NCBI GenBank assembly: GCA_013398615.1
Contig: VZSR01003805.1
Span: 2,062,638-2,126,637, forward strand
Direction of reading: 5' to 3'
From: Brachypodius melanocephalos
Taxonomy: Eukaryota; Chordata; Aves; Passeriformes; Pycnonotidae
DNA: 64,000 nt
In this document: piece by piece, positions 24,901-33,360 of the stretch
How the letters are laid out: every line of letters begins with the position of its first letter
Position numbering within the stretch: position 1 is the first letter of the stretch
Program-made: the position numbers and the translations under genes
The notes under the pieces: model-generated
The model's database searches: none
Told to the model about the DNA's origin: nothing
What the model saw: the letters and a program-made list of their open reading frames with translations, nothing else

Positions 24901-27900
24901 GGGAATTCACCTCTATTTAAATTCCTTGGGTAGTGATGCACCTATCTATCACTCATCTACGTGTATATCTCTGCTCATTTCCTAGAACTTTCAGCTTCTT
25001 CTCTTTACTCTTTCACATTTTTTTCATCACTGATAAAATTTACCACTTAAAGCTTCAATAATTTAAGCATGTAGTAATGTACTGCAAATATTACAGATTG
25101 GAGTACTCTTTATGGCTAGTTATAGCATGGTATTAATGATCTAGGAAACAATGGCCCTCAAACTGTTTAAATTCCATCCTTTTTCCTTTTAAACTGTCTC
25201 TATCTTTGCAATTGTACACAACTTTTTTAGATATTTATAAGAGCAAGGCTGTGGTACTCTGCTGCAATCTCACCATCCCTTAAGTGTTCAGTGTATAGAT
25301 TAGAAATGGAAAATAGGGTTAGGTGGGGCTTGGTGAGGTCATTTAACCCATTTCCCTTCTCAAGGGTAAATTAGTATTTGTGAGTAAATGTTGTTTACCT
25401 GTTCCTAAAAACTCTCTTTAGAGACATTTTACCGTATTTCCAGGCATCTATTCCAGCACTTAATTCCATTACCAGTAGAATGTTATTATGAATAGAAGTA
25501 CCTCTTGCTGCAATTTAAAACCAATACTTCTGATCCACCCACAATGGAAATCCATTTCCTCTTGATGGCTCTTACATTCTCAAATATGATTATTGTGTTT
25601 CTTTCTGTCTTCTCTACATGACTCCCTATGCTTCAGCTCTTCCTGATGACCATATTTAGTCCTCTTATCATTTCCAGTGTTTTCCTCTATATTCCCTCTA
25701 GCTGGCTCACTGTGTTACTGAATGAAGGGGCCCCAGACTGGGCACTGTGTTCCATCCACAGCCTGATCAGTGCCAGAGTAGAAATGTTATTTTCATGTGT
25801 CTAACAGTCAATGCTGTTGCCTGTATGTACTAGTTTGCAGTTTGGCTTTTTGCTTGCAGTGGAGTAGAGTTGACCATGAGGCTCCTCGCGTCTTTCTCAG
25901 TGGTGCTCCCCAGTCAGTTGTGATGTATTTGCACACTTGGCTATTCCAAAGCACAAAAATTTGCAGCCACTGTCACCAAACTACTGGGTCTGAAATCCAT
26001 TTCTACCTGGATTGTGCCTCTGATTTTCCAATATTATTTTTTATTCTAGTGGTGCCCTGCAGTGTTCTTGCAGCTTATCCCCAAATCAGCAGATTTAATG
26101 AGATACAACACTTCTCTGTCACCCATTGGAAATACTGGAGAGTATTAGACTTGGGACAAATCCTGACTCAATGTATTCTGGTCTGAAAATGATGGTCATG
26201 CTGTGGTGATCCAAGAGGCTGTTCTGTGCACCTAATAGCAGCTTTTCTTGGCCTTTACATTTTGCTTATAAGGATGTCAGACACCATGTCAAAAGTCCTA
26301 CTGAAAACAAAATGCAGGATTGTCTTTGATTCTTTCTATACACAAGACCTGTTACTGCACTGAAAAATTAACATCTTCTGTTTTCAACAAATCTACACTG
26401 GCTGTTATTTGTCTCCTTGTTACTTCACAAATATCTTCCTGTAAACTTTCCTTAATTTCTTCCAGTATTTTCCAGTTATCCAAAGGTGTTTTACCTGTAA
26501 TTTTTTTTAACTTCCAAACAAAGTCTTTTCTCTGGTTTTACTGATTTTCCTTGCCATCTGCAGGTTCTCAAAGTCTATAAAATTTCTGAGATTGATTAGT
26601 TGAAGTGTTTCAGCACAAGTTCTGTTGGATCCAGCTTCTATCAAAACAGCCAAATTACTTAAGTGCTCTCTAACAGTGTTTCAGTGTAACCTAACCAGCC
26701 TTCTCACCGTTATTTTCATGTGTGCAAATCCTGCTTATGAAAATACCTGGACCTTGCCTGAGTGAGTCAGAAACATCATTCAATACTCAATTTTATTTTT
26801 TAAATCCCTTTTCTTTTTTCCCCTAAAGGCAAAATTGAAGTTTCCTGTGACAACCTACAGCATACTACAGTACCTTTAACACAGCCTGCCATATACATAG
26901 AAAACAAAGATCCAATCCCTGAAGAGCAGGTAAAAAAAAAAAGGGATCATTTAAAATACACTGAAAATTATAATTGGGGATTATTTGCTGTATCCATTCT
27001 TTTTTTCAGTTGCTTGTGCAGTGACCTTTTTGTCTTGCTGAGACAGACAAGTAAGTGGCTGGTGCCACTTCAAAATTGGACTTGTAGAAAAAAATTGCGT
27101 ACATTCCTTTTGCTGTTCCATGGGGAGGTATTCCCCATCCTGGAAAAAAGAGCACTAGTATTCACTTCTCACTTATATCCTTAAGAAATGTGTGACCAAA
27201 GGAGAGCAGCAACGCAAGTCAGAGTAATAAAAAGTGAGAATTGCTAAAAGGCAGTATATGAAATAGTCCTACTTTTGATGGAAAAACTGACACAGCTGCA
27301 AAAGTGACAAGCTCAAGCACAAACCATCCTGCCTTCCATTTGCTTAGTCTCTGCATTTTTGGATATCTTTTTACTGTAATACTGAACAATTTCGTGTTGT
27401 TTGAGGAACTCCTGGGTGATGGTTGGGCTGTCTTGAAGAGAGGTGAGCCTCCTCCATCCCAGAACTGAGTGGCAGATGCATTCTGAAAGCACAATGAACA
27501 CCCATGCTCTGCTCCGTCCTTCCCTTGCTTCTTCCCCACAGATATTCTCTCTACGTGGTTTTCCATATCAAAAAGCTAGGAGTAATTACTTTATTGAAAT
27601 TTTGTTATAACATAAATACAGCTCTGTTTTTTTATGCTTGTAATCCAATATATTTAAAATTGGAAGAGAAGTGTGCTATTCTCTATACCCTCTTAAAAAG
27701 GATTTATATAAGTTAAAGTAGCAAGATGCCTGACTATCAAGAATTGGTTACAGTGTAAATTTAAAAAAAAATTAACCCACATCAGCACTGCTTATTTCCA
27801 CCTGTACTTAAATGGTCTCCTATTTTCAAGGTATATCACTTGATCCTATTTGTGTATGAAGGTAAATCTTGTTAATGAGTGGACTTAAAATCGTCTCCAA

Positions 27901-30900
27901 AAAAAAAGCTCCAAAATCGTACAGCTATCACCAAGAGCAGTGTCAGATCCACTGGCTGTGCTGAAACAGGGCTCCGTCCTATTACTCTGGTTGGCTTGTG
28001 TTGGCATCACTTGATCATGAATCAGATTGTAGGATTGAGTCCACCCTAACAGTGAAGATCAAGAGTTTCTTCCTTTCTTTCTGTAGGAACTGGAAGCATA
28101 TGTTGATTATTCAGATACAGATAATGAATACAAAAGGGAAGACTTTTACTGCTTCTCCCAAGAAGAAAGAGAGAGGCAAGAGCGAGAGAGACAGGAATCT
28201 AAGAGGGTGTTACAAGAATTGAAATCTGTACTGGGATTCAAAGCTTCAGAAATTGAAAGACAGAAGTGGAAACAGCTACTATTCAGTGAACATGGTAAGC
28301 ATTTCTTTTGAATATTAATTCCTTCCTTAGAAATCATAGGTGTCTGTTTGCCCTGAATTTTTGACTATGTTAGAATTCAGACAGTGCTTAGCTGTAGTAG
28401 TGTCTTTGATAGAGCTGTGTGGTCTTAGTTGCCATTCCATCTCTTTATATTTTAGCAGTCATTTTGCTATATATTGAAATGAACTCTTAGAAGTGGGAAT
28501 TTGGCTTTAAACAAAACACTGAGCTAAAATGTTAAACACACAAAAATATTAAGACAGCATAAAGAAAGCTGTCAGGATATAAACCATGCAGATTGAACTG
28601 ACTTTCTTTCATGGCTTTCCAGTAAATATGAATTTTTATAAGGGTGCATAAATAAATTACTTTTCAGAAGTAAAAGAAACTGGCAGAAATTATCCCAGAC
28701 ATACAAAAGTATACAGGTTAAAGTGAAGAGCTAAGATTTGAAATATTAGAGAAATAAAATAATAAAACTGGCTTTTGTTTCCATGAGAGAGTGAATACAG
28801 AATCTGTTCACAAAAAAACCCCCACAAATCATCTAAGAAAAAGAGTTCTTTCAAACTAGCCTTTACTAACTCTGAGAATTGCTGGGTAGCTCCATCCACT
28901 TGCACTTGAAAGCAGGAATATGAAAATTTCTCTTGCCTCAACAAGACCATTTGTCTGTTACAACTTGATTCCTCTCACTGCTTGAGCTATTTGATTTACT
29001 GTCTTTAAAACTGGCAGGAGTTTGTCTTTTCCTTATTTTCATTTCTTCCTCCTAAAAACAGGTTAGGAAAAGCTTTCTAAAAAGTTTCGTGTTCTACATT
29101 ATGAGAAACAAAGCTTAAGTCCAGCACCATATCCAAAGATTCTGCCTCTGTCAGTGTCTACCAGAAAAATGACACTGGATAGCAATTTTTCAGTAGGTTG
29201 CTAGGAACACAAAGTATCAGACCATACCTATTTATGAGACTGTCTCTTCTGACATCAAACCATCAAGAATATCTGTTCTTAACAATTTTATTCTTTATAT
29301 CCATTAAGGTACAACTATGGTAAAAGAGGTCACTTGACTGTTGGCATTGATTTCTCTTCTAGTCCTGTTAAAAACCCCTGAGACATCAAATTGCACCAGA
29401 GTTTGCTCAGGAGTAGGATTTCTGTATTATCCCTCTTGTATTAGATACAACACCACACAACTCTTTACATAAATTTCTTCAAGTCTTCCTTTCCTAGCTG
29501 CTGGAGGAAGAAGAGATGCTACCTCCAGTTCAAGTCTTGGCAGATTGAGTGAAACTCTTGCAGAAAGAGTTTTTGTCAGGAGGACTTGCCTAGGATATTT
29601 CCTTACCTAAGCAGCTGATACTTATCCATATCAGCATATCCTCAGGCCATCTGTGGCCAGAGCTGGAAAGAGTCAGCTGCCTCTTGTAGTTTGCAGTAAC
29701 TGCTCACCAGAAAGCCTTTGTGGCTCATGTTGGTTCCTTTTCCTTTCCATGTATAGATATTACATTGGTTTAGGATTAGAGATAAAAGGGTGAGGAGGGA
29801 ATAAAGTATGATTTTCTCCAACTGCCTAGGACTGTGGAGTAACATAGGACTAATCATTGATTATTTCCATCCTGTACAAACCTGGAAAACATGAGGGTCG
29901 TTTATGAAAGTAATTAATATTGTCTCCTTTTGGCTTAGACTGTATGTGTCTAATCTGACAGACTGATATGTACACCAGATATGACATCTTCTACTGATTG
30001 TTAAGGAAATCCTTCAATATTTCTTCAAAAGAAACACAAGTCAGTAAATATGATATCATAGACCCTGGCATATTATGCTTTAGTTTATCCATACACAAGT
30101 CAGTTCTTAAAGATACATTTAGGTGATCTGCACTTTCCATATTTCTGACTTGCTTTATCTTGAAGATTGAAACCCAGAAAGGTTCATATTCTTGTCCCAT
30201 TGGCCCAAGCCAATGGATGGCAGTGATACCACTTTTCCATACTCCTCTTGAATCTTGCTCTTACAGGACAATCAAATTCCAGAAATTCTGTTTTCTTAAA
30301 TTGTGATTATTGTGGAAAAAGATCCTGAAATATTCAAAGCCTTTAATCTGTTAGGCAAGGCACCCAGCTAGCCATTCTGACTTGCCCTAACAAAGACATG
30401 AGGGTTTTTGGTTTGTTTCAGGAAGGGCTGGGGAAGGTTTCTACATAAGAGGTCAGTTCCAAACAAGTTGATATGTCTTAAGAACACAAAATGAATCTGT
30501 TGGAGATTATAGGTTGAATTCCAGAAGGAAAAAGTGTCATCTTAGCAGAGCACTAGATTAAAGCAAGTTTTCCAAGGCCCAGTACCATGATAATTCTTCT
30601 TACAGTCTGGGTAGTAAGTCATTTATGGGAGTGTAGGTAAACTTATGTTTCTGGTCCTTTGGCCTCCTGTTGAGCCACTACATGGAAGTGCTTTTGAAAA
30701 GGTCTGCTAAGTTTTTAGTAGTTTCATTTCCATTTGTCAAACACTGTAAAACAACTTACTTCTGCTGCAAAATCACTTCTAGCCTTTCCCTAACCTCTCC
30801 CCTGCAAAAAGGTTCATTCTGTCAGTGGTTGTGTTGTATCCAGCTGTTTCCCCTTCTCCCACCTTGTCCATGCAACAGTTGTTATATAGCTGTTAATCAG

Positions 30901-32740
30901 GTTTGGAAAGCCATGCATATCAAAAGTGATGAATTTCACCCTGTTCATTAATTCGCCAACTCCACAAATTGGCCAGCTACCAATTTCAAGCATCTGTTTA
31001 TTTTTTGAGAAATTTTGTCTTTCAAAGTGTTCTTTGGAGGAAGTAGGCAAAGAAGTTTGCTCCCAAATGATAAGATTACTGTGGATATTCCTGTCTCTTC
31101 AAGCAAATGGGCAGAAGTAAGTAGCAGCATATCTTTGTATGAGACAGGGAAAGAACCAGTCCATAAACAACTGAGACAAGTCTGGTGCAGTGCTCCTTTG
31201 GTATATAATGTTTTAAAGCAAACAGTCTTTCAGTGTGCTAATGACAATAATCATCAATATGACAACCATAATGATGTACCTGCCTTCAGCTAGCTCAAGT
31301 GAATATTACTGAAATAGGATGTGGTTGAAAAATCCTAATACCGTAAATTTTGTTTCCCATGAAAAGTTTGTGTATTTCCCAGAGTTATTTTCATCTCTGC
31401 TTACAGGAGTAAAGTCAGAATGGAATTAGAAAGGGAAATGCAACTTGTGAATCTGCTGTTGCCACTCTCATTTATGTTCATGCTGCTACTATAATGGAGC
31501 TGCTGCAGTTTAGGGAATCTGTTACTTGGAAATGGACATTATATCGTTTTCTTAAAACGAGAGCCGTCTGTTCTTCAAGGAGTGCTTGTACCGAGTTACA
31601 CTAACCCTTAACACTGGGAGGAGAGACTTCCTGGCAAGCATCCCGTTGCAGGCAATGGGACTCACTGCTGCTACTAACTTCAAGAGAGGCTAAATTGAAC
31701 CACACTTTATTTGTGAGGACACCTGACCTGACTGTGTGGATATGTGTTGTATTTGTATGTTCTGGTGTATGCGATCAGATATTACCTATAAGGATTTTTT
31801 CACCAGCTGTCTTTAGTGGATTAAGTAAACTGTTGTTCACAAGAAGACAGTTAAATCTGTATGCAGTACAGTAGTTTTACTTGGGTTTTGCTTTAACACT
31901 GAATACACCCTCTGTGTTTGATGCTGGTTTTAAACACCATCAATTTTGTGCTGTCTCTTCGCATCACAGATTTTAAGGAATAGTTACAAGTAGCCGTCAC
32001 ATTTCACTTCAGCTTTATGAATAGAAAACCCTTATTTTACATTTTGGTGTGGGTTGTGTTTCTGTTGCTTTGGGATTTTTAAAAGTAATTCTGACTCTTA
32101 AAATCTTGCATCTTTTCAAGCGAATGAATTATTTATATATAGCAGCTTGCTTTTAGTTATTTAATTTTTTCCCCCTTTTTAAGCTGCAGTGAAACCCTTG
32201 TCTCCTGTAGAACCATTGAAGCTACTAAATAATGTGGAGTCACATATGAATTCAGATACAGAAAAGCAGGACTGCAGCCAAAGTTGTGATAAATCTGAAG
32301 AAGAATACTCTAATCCAGAAGTGAATGCTGCTGACAAAAGCAGGACAGAATATTTGTATGAAGATCCTAAGATGGAGGAAAACAAAGACAGTACTGCAGA
32401 TAAAGATGTTTCTACAGGGGCTGAAGAAAGAATGTATTATCAGTGTGAAGGGGATGCTGAAGAACTCAAGCCAAGCAGTGTGGATGGAGTAGAGGCTTCA
32501 CAGCCTCCCTCTAAGGATGCATTACATTCAAAAATCAAGGATAGGCTGGCCCAACTCCACATATCAACAGATTTTAACTTCACATCTGGTCTGGCTGCAC
32601 AAGTTGCTGCCAGGTCTTTCACTTTTACTACAATGCAGGAAGAGACTTTTGGAGATGATGGAGAGGAGGAGGAGGAGGAAGAAAAGACACAGGAGAATGA
32701 AGACCTTGTGGAGAGCTGTGAAAATGAGGAGAGGCTCTGA
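3894..32740 (+). CDS. VEZT: Vezatin, 10 coding exons, 5' end outside window
   Basis: Join of 3894-3983, 6128-6303, 8743-9018, 14422-14559, 18608-18755, 21575-21906, 22526-22719, 26829-26929, 28087-28294 and 32184-32740: 2,220 nt, 739 codons plus TGA, with no internal stop and matching phases at every junction. The product matches human vezatin (about 779 residues) from roughly residue 57 to the end, so about 56 N-terminal residues are missing upstream. Known of the family: vezatin is a membrane protein of cadherin-catenin junctions that binds myosin VIIA and acts in epithelia, inner-ear hair cells and dendritic spines. Seen here, in window-product numbering: a two-segment hydrophobic hairpin (about 90-132), the conserved vezatin domain (about 135-450), a charged coiled-coil-like stretch (about 505-540) and a variable acidic tail ending in a Glu run. 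All introns are GT-AG except 14560-18607, which is AT-AC. Identity is very secure; exact exon ends are inferred from splice signals and homology. Confidence 0.96.
3984..6127 (+). other. VEZT: VEZT intron between exons A and B
   Basis: GT-AG intron of 2,144 bases. Donor GTAAGT; acceptor GTGGTAAG with a moderately T-rich upstream tract. No gene, RNA or recognisable repeat was seen inside. Confidence 0.85.
6128..6303 (+). CDS. VEZT: VEZT coding exon B
   Basis: The exon enters at phase 0 with DVGFRFDTLRAILQQEVLLQ and runs to SLATPNIW, nearly identical to human vezatin (ILQQEVLLQEDVELIE and LDPSILSAGQ are conserved). The acceptor is GTAAG before GATGTT. The donor is placed inside the Trp codon (TG followed by GTATTG), because the next exon begins with the single G that completes TGG. 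It encodes the cytoplasmic segment just before the first hydrophobic segment. The donor GTATTG is weaker than those of neighbouring exons. Confidence 0.95.
6304..8742 (+). other. VEZT: VEZT intron between exons B and C
   Basis: GT-AG intron of 2,439 bases, splitting the Trp codon. It holds a diverged CR1 remnant (about 6770-7630), listed separately. The remainder is AT-rich with nothing recognised. Confidence 0.85.
6770..7630 (+). mobile_element. Diverged CR1 LINE fragment, sense
   Basis: Recognised by short, ordered matches to the 3' third of avian CR1: AATACTAAAGGAGCTGACTG near 6811, CAGATGACACTAAGTTTG near 7144, GAGTTCAACAGTAGCTTGGA near 7179, CACTTGGGAGG near 7250, and GGGTTGTGGAGTCTCC near 7516. 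Order and orientation follow the CR1 consensus as I know it. It is heavily decayed, with no open reading frame left, so the ends are approximate. Confidence 0.45.
8743..9018 (+). CDS. VEZT: VEZT coding exon C, transmembrane hairpin
   Basis: The exon starts with the G completing the split Trp codon and ends with CT of a split Leu codon before GTGAGT (276 nt). It encodes two hydrophobic segments, about SLFLAFVSALLMCPSWW and SSWLLCGPVLLLYAAFRAW, separated by the short polar turn KES, then the highly conserved run NSRAFTNLVRKALRLIQETE and VISRGFTL. In family knowledge this hairpin anchors vezatin in the plasma membrane with both termini cytoplasmic. The turn residues KES differ from the human IVS, making the hairpin turn more polar here. 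The conserved run after the hairpin is the start of the vezatin domain. Confidence 0.96.
11350..11421 (+). mobile_element. CR1 LINE 3'-end fragment
   Basis: GCTTGGGTTAGATGGCCTCC, then CCCTTCCAATC and ATTCTGTGATTCTGT: the CR1 3' untranslated motif and its characteristic 8-base terminal repeat. Only the last 70 or so bases are present. Confidence 0.65.
12160..12453 (+). mobile_element. CR1 LINE 3' end, best preserved copy
   Basis: A 5'-truncated CR1, as is usual for this family. It contains GGGCAAGGGGGAATGG, TTTAAACTGAAATAGGGCAG, GGAAGTGTTCAGGGCCAGGC, GGTGTCATTGCCCATG, and ends CCCTTCCAACCCAAACC followed by the doubled ATTCTGTG terminal repeat. It is the least diverged repeat in the window and strongly supports an avian (or at least sauropsid) source. 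It contributes part of the minus-strand open frames of 97 and 168 codons here, which are therefore not genes. Confidence 0.92.
12515..12540. repeat. Perfect 11-base inverted repeat with 4-base loop
   Basis: ATTCTACTAAT (12515-12525), loop CTTA, ATTAGTAGAAT (12530-12540). It lies about 60 bases beyond the CR1 3' end in a VEZT intron. No known element was recognised. Confidence 0.85.
14422..14559 (+). CDS. VEZT: VEZT coding exon D, ends at a U12 donor
   Basis: The exon begins with the G completing Leu after the acceptor TTGACAG and encodes VSAACPFNKAGQHPSQHLIG, then LRKAVYRSVRANFRAARLATLYMLK and the first two bases of Asn. This block is almost identical to human vezatin. The end is set not by GT but by the minor-spliceosome donor ATATCCTTT directly after AAA-AA. 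Joining to 18608 gives Asn-Tyr-Pro-Leu-Asn, exactly the human residues. A GT 12 bases downstream (14571) would add Lys-Tyr-Pro-Phe and then lose the frame, so it was rejected as the exon end. Confidence 0.94.
14560..14568 (+). promoter_or_regulatory. VEZT: U12-type 5' splice site ATATCCTTT
   Basis: An exact match to the minor-spliceosome donor consensus (RTATCCTTT), placed immediately after the two bases that begin the Asn codon. The U2-type GT nearest to it (14571-14572) leads only to frame loss. Confidence 0.92.
18590..18607 (+). promoter_or_regulatory. VEZT: U12 branch site and AC 3' splice site
   Basis: The branch-site core CCTTAAC (18590-18596) is followed 11 bases later by the intron-terminal AC. 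Spacing and lack of a pyrimidine tract fit the minor class. Confidence 0.9.
18608..18755 (+). CDS. VEZT: VEZT coding exon E, begins after an AC 3' splice site
   Basis: The first base T completes the Asn codon begun in exon D. The exon then encodes YPLNSESDNVTSYICVVPFK, ELGLGLSEEQVSEEEAHNLT and DGFSLPALK, ending in phase 0 at AAG before GTAAGC. Human vezatin has the same residues with a few conservative changes. The nearest upstream AG (18600-18601) would give SKLTL and then an immediate TGA, so the AC end at 18606-18607 is the only junction that keeps the conserved frame. Confidence 0.95.
18756..21574 (+). other. VEZT: VEZT intron between exons E and F
   Basis: GT-AG intron of 2,819 bases, donor GTAAGC and acceptor TTTTGCAG. 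No gene, RNA or clear repeat was recognised. Confidence 0.85.
21575..21906 (+). CDS. VEZT: VEZT coding exon F
   Basis: The exon starts in phase 0 after TTTTGCAG with VLFQLWVGQSSEFFRRLALL and ends with the GA of a split Glu codon before GTAAGT (332 nt). It is the longest core exon and is strongly conserved: LPHHILCDVTQGLPH, CLEELKRSYEFYRYFETQHQ and HTAVRSLQLHLKALLNE all match human vezatin. The variable patch is after ETQHQ (SGLEWPARSKQQC). The exon is distinctly more GC-rich than its flanking introns. It belongs to the cytoplasmic vezatin domain; helices rich in Leu and Glu suggest a helical bundle. Confidence 0.96.
21907..22525 (+). other. VEZT: VEZT intron between exons F and G
   Basis: The shortest intron in the window (619 bases), GTAAGT donor and CACTTAG acceptor, splitting a Glu codon. 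Nothing else was recognised in it. Confidence 0.88.
22526..22719 (+). CDS. VEZT: VEZT coding exon G
   Basis: The first G completes the Glu codon of exon F; the acceptor is ATCACTTAG. The exon encodes VIILEDELEKLVSTKETPEL, then TTEAHQVLEQKLKFIQPHIQASNSCWEEAISQVEK, ending with the first base of Gly before GTAAAT. Human vezatin has closely matching residues up to ISQVDK. The following residues (MGGRSPNKK here, LLRRNTDKK in human) mark the transition from the conserved core to the less constrained linker. Phase 2 in and 1 out agree with both neighbours. Confidence 0.95.
22720..26828 (+). other. VEZT: VEZT intron between exons G and H
   Basis: GT-AG intron of 4,109 bases. Its last third holds an old CR1 copy in the opposite orientation (about 25430-26550). 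The rest is AT-rich with no other recognised feature. Confidence 0.85.
25430..26550 (-). mobile_element. Old CR1 LINE fragment, antisense to VEZT
   Basis: Read on the plus strand, the order is that of a reversed CR1: TTCCAGCACTTAATTCC near 25450, TCTTGATGGCTCTTACATTC near 25560, GGGGCCCCAGACTGGGCACT near 25728, CAGCCTGATCAGTGCCAGAG near 25760, ATGTCAAAAGTCCTACTGAA near 26286, and ATCTACACTGGCTG near 26391. It covers roughly the 3' half of the reverse-transcriptase region, heavily diverged. The 129-codon plus-strand frame at 25797-26186 lies within it and is not a gene. Confidence 0.6.
26829..26929 (+). CDS. VEZT: VEZT coding exon H
   Basis: A short 101-nt exon after CCCCTAAAG. GC completes the split Gly codon, then KIEVSCDNLQHTTVPLTQPA and IYIENKDPIPEEQ follow, ending in phase 0 at CAG before GTAAAA. 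The human counterpart reads KPEIACENPHCTVVPLKQP and then ADKDPIPEEQ, so the two ends are conserved and the middle is divergent. It forms part of the cytoplasmic linker between the conserved core and the coiled-coil-like segment. Confidence 0.93.
26930..28086 (+). other. VEZT: VEZT intron between exons H and I
   Basis: GT-AG intron of 1,157 bases, donor GTAAAA and acceptor TTTCTGTAG. Nothing else was recognised. Confidence 0.85.
28087..28294 (+). CDS. VEZT: VEZT coding exon I, coiled-coil-like segment
   Basis: The exon starts after TTTCTGTAG with ELEAYVDYSDTDNEYKREDF and ends with the first base of Ala before GTAAGC (208 nt). The middle, EERERQERERQESKRVLQEL, is highly charged with heptad-like spacing and probably forms a coiled coil or single helix. 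It is followed by the well conserved KSVLGFKASEIERQKWKQLL. Human vezatin matches throughout, except that the acidic patch is DDIDIDSDFRKDDF instead of DYSDTDNEYKREDF. Confidence 0.95.
28295..32183 (+). other. VEZT: VEZT intron before the last exon
   Basis: GT-AG intron of 3,889 bases, donor GTAAGC and a strong C/T tract before TTTTTAAG. No gene or clear repeat was recognised; several open frames of 60-93 codons on both strands look like chance. Confidence 0.85.
32184..32740 (+). CDS. VEZT: VEZT last coding exon, acidic C-terminal tail
   Basis: The acceptor TTTTTAAG precedes CT-GCA-GTG, giving AAVKPLSPVEP (human AVLKSLSPVDP). The exon codes for 184 residues to TGA at 32738-32740. The tail is poorly conserved and acidic, but landmarks agree with human: SRTEYLYED, GAEERMYYQCEGD, SKIKDRLAQLHIS, DFNFTSGLAAQVAARS and FTFTTMQEETFGD. 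After that come seven consecutive Glu codons (32663-32683), five of them GAG, and the end NEERL. A second in-frame AG six bases downstream (CTGCAG) could serve as an alternative acceptor that drops Ala-Ala. Confidence 0.95.
32663..32683 (+). repeat. VEZT: Glu codon repeat in the VEZT tail
   Basis: Five GAG codons followed by two GAA codons, encoding seven Glu just after FGDDG. Human vezatin has an EEEE run at the same place, so the acidic patch is conserved while its exact length is likely to vary. Confidence 0.9.
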
Positions 32741-33360
32741 AAGTGAAGGAAAAGTATAAGTCTGAGCTGAACTTTATTAATAAACCCAACAGCAGGCAGT
32801 TTGATGGAAAAAAACTAAGGTGGGGGGTTGAAGCTGAAAATACTGGATGGAAAAAAGAGACCTAAATGTAATACATCATGTTCTCTAAGAGTGATACACT
32901 AAATAGGACTTCTAAGTATATTGAAAATTTGAAGGTAAGAGAAGTTTAGGCTACATCCAAGAAATAGATGGCTGTTCCCTTTTTAAGTCCTAGTGATGGG
33001 AGTTGGAATTTACCTTTGTGTTTTCTGGTTTTAATTTATTTGTATTATGACATACTGTATTTTTTCTGTTTCTAAAAAAGAAGGAAAAACAATGTTTTGG
33101 TTTACAACAGACTCCATTTTTTTTTGTTCTCTGATTCTTATGTTGTGGTATCATTGTTTGTTCCAACAAAAAAGCCAGGACATTTCTTTTGGAAGAACCT
33201 GAACTGTTCTCTGTGATCTTCCTCCACCATTTTTGTTTCACTTCTTGTGTCTGCAGTGTGTTGGCTAAGCCACGATAGGCATTTGTGATTCTGCAACTAG
33301 TGATGTGGCACCCAGCTAAAATGTAGAATTTTAAATAAAAACTTGAAAGAGCTAGTATTT
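32741..33360 (+). other. VEZT: VEZT 3' untranslated region with poly(A) signals
   Basis: The sequence after the stop is AT-rich, with no further homology to coding sequence. Canonical AATAAA hexamers lie at 32779-32784, 33334-33339 and 33446-33451. The second is followed within about 30 bases by a GT-rich stretch (GTATTTGATGTGTCC), the usual downstream element, so cleavage near 33350-33365 is the best guess. The first would give a very short UTR and the third a slightly longer one. The real end may lie further on, since mammalian VEZT UTRs are longer. Confidence 0.55.
33334..33339 (+). terminator. VEZT: Likely VEZT polyadenylation signal AATAAA
   Basis: AATAAA in TTTTAAATAAAAACTTG, about 595 bases after the VEZT stop, with a GU-rich element 15-30 bases downstream. 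This is the best placed of three hexamers; the choice is inferred from spacing only. Confidence 0.5.

Noticed and set aside
25797..26186. A 129-codon plus-strand open frame
   Set aside because: It lies wholly inside a decayed CR1 copy of the opposite orientation, so it is repeat-derived.
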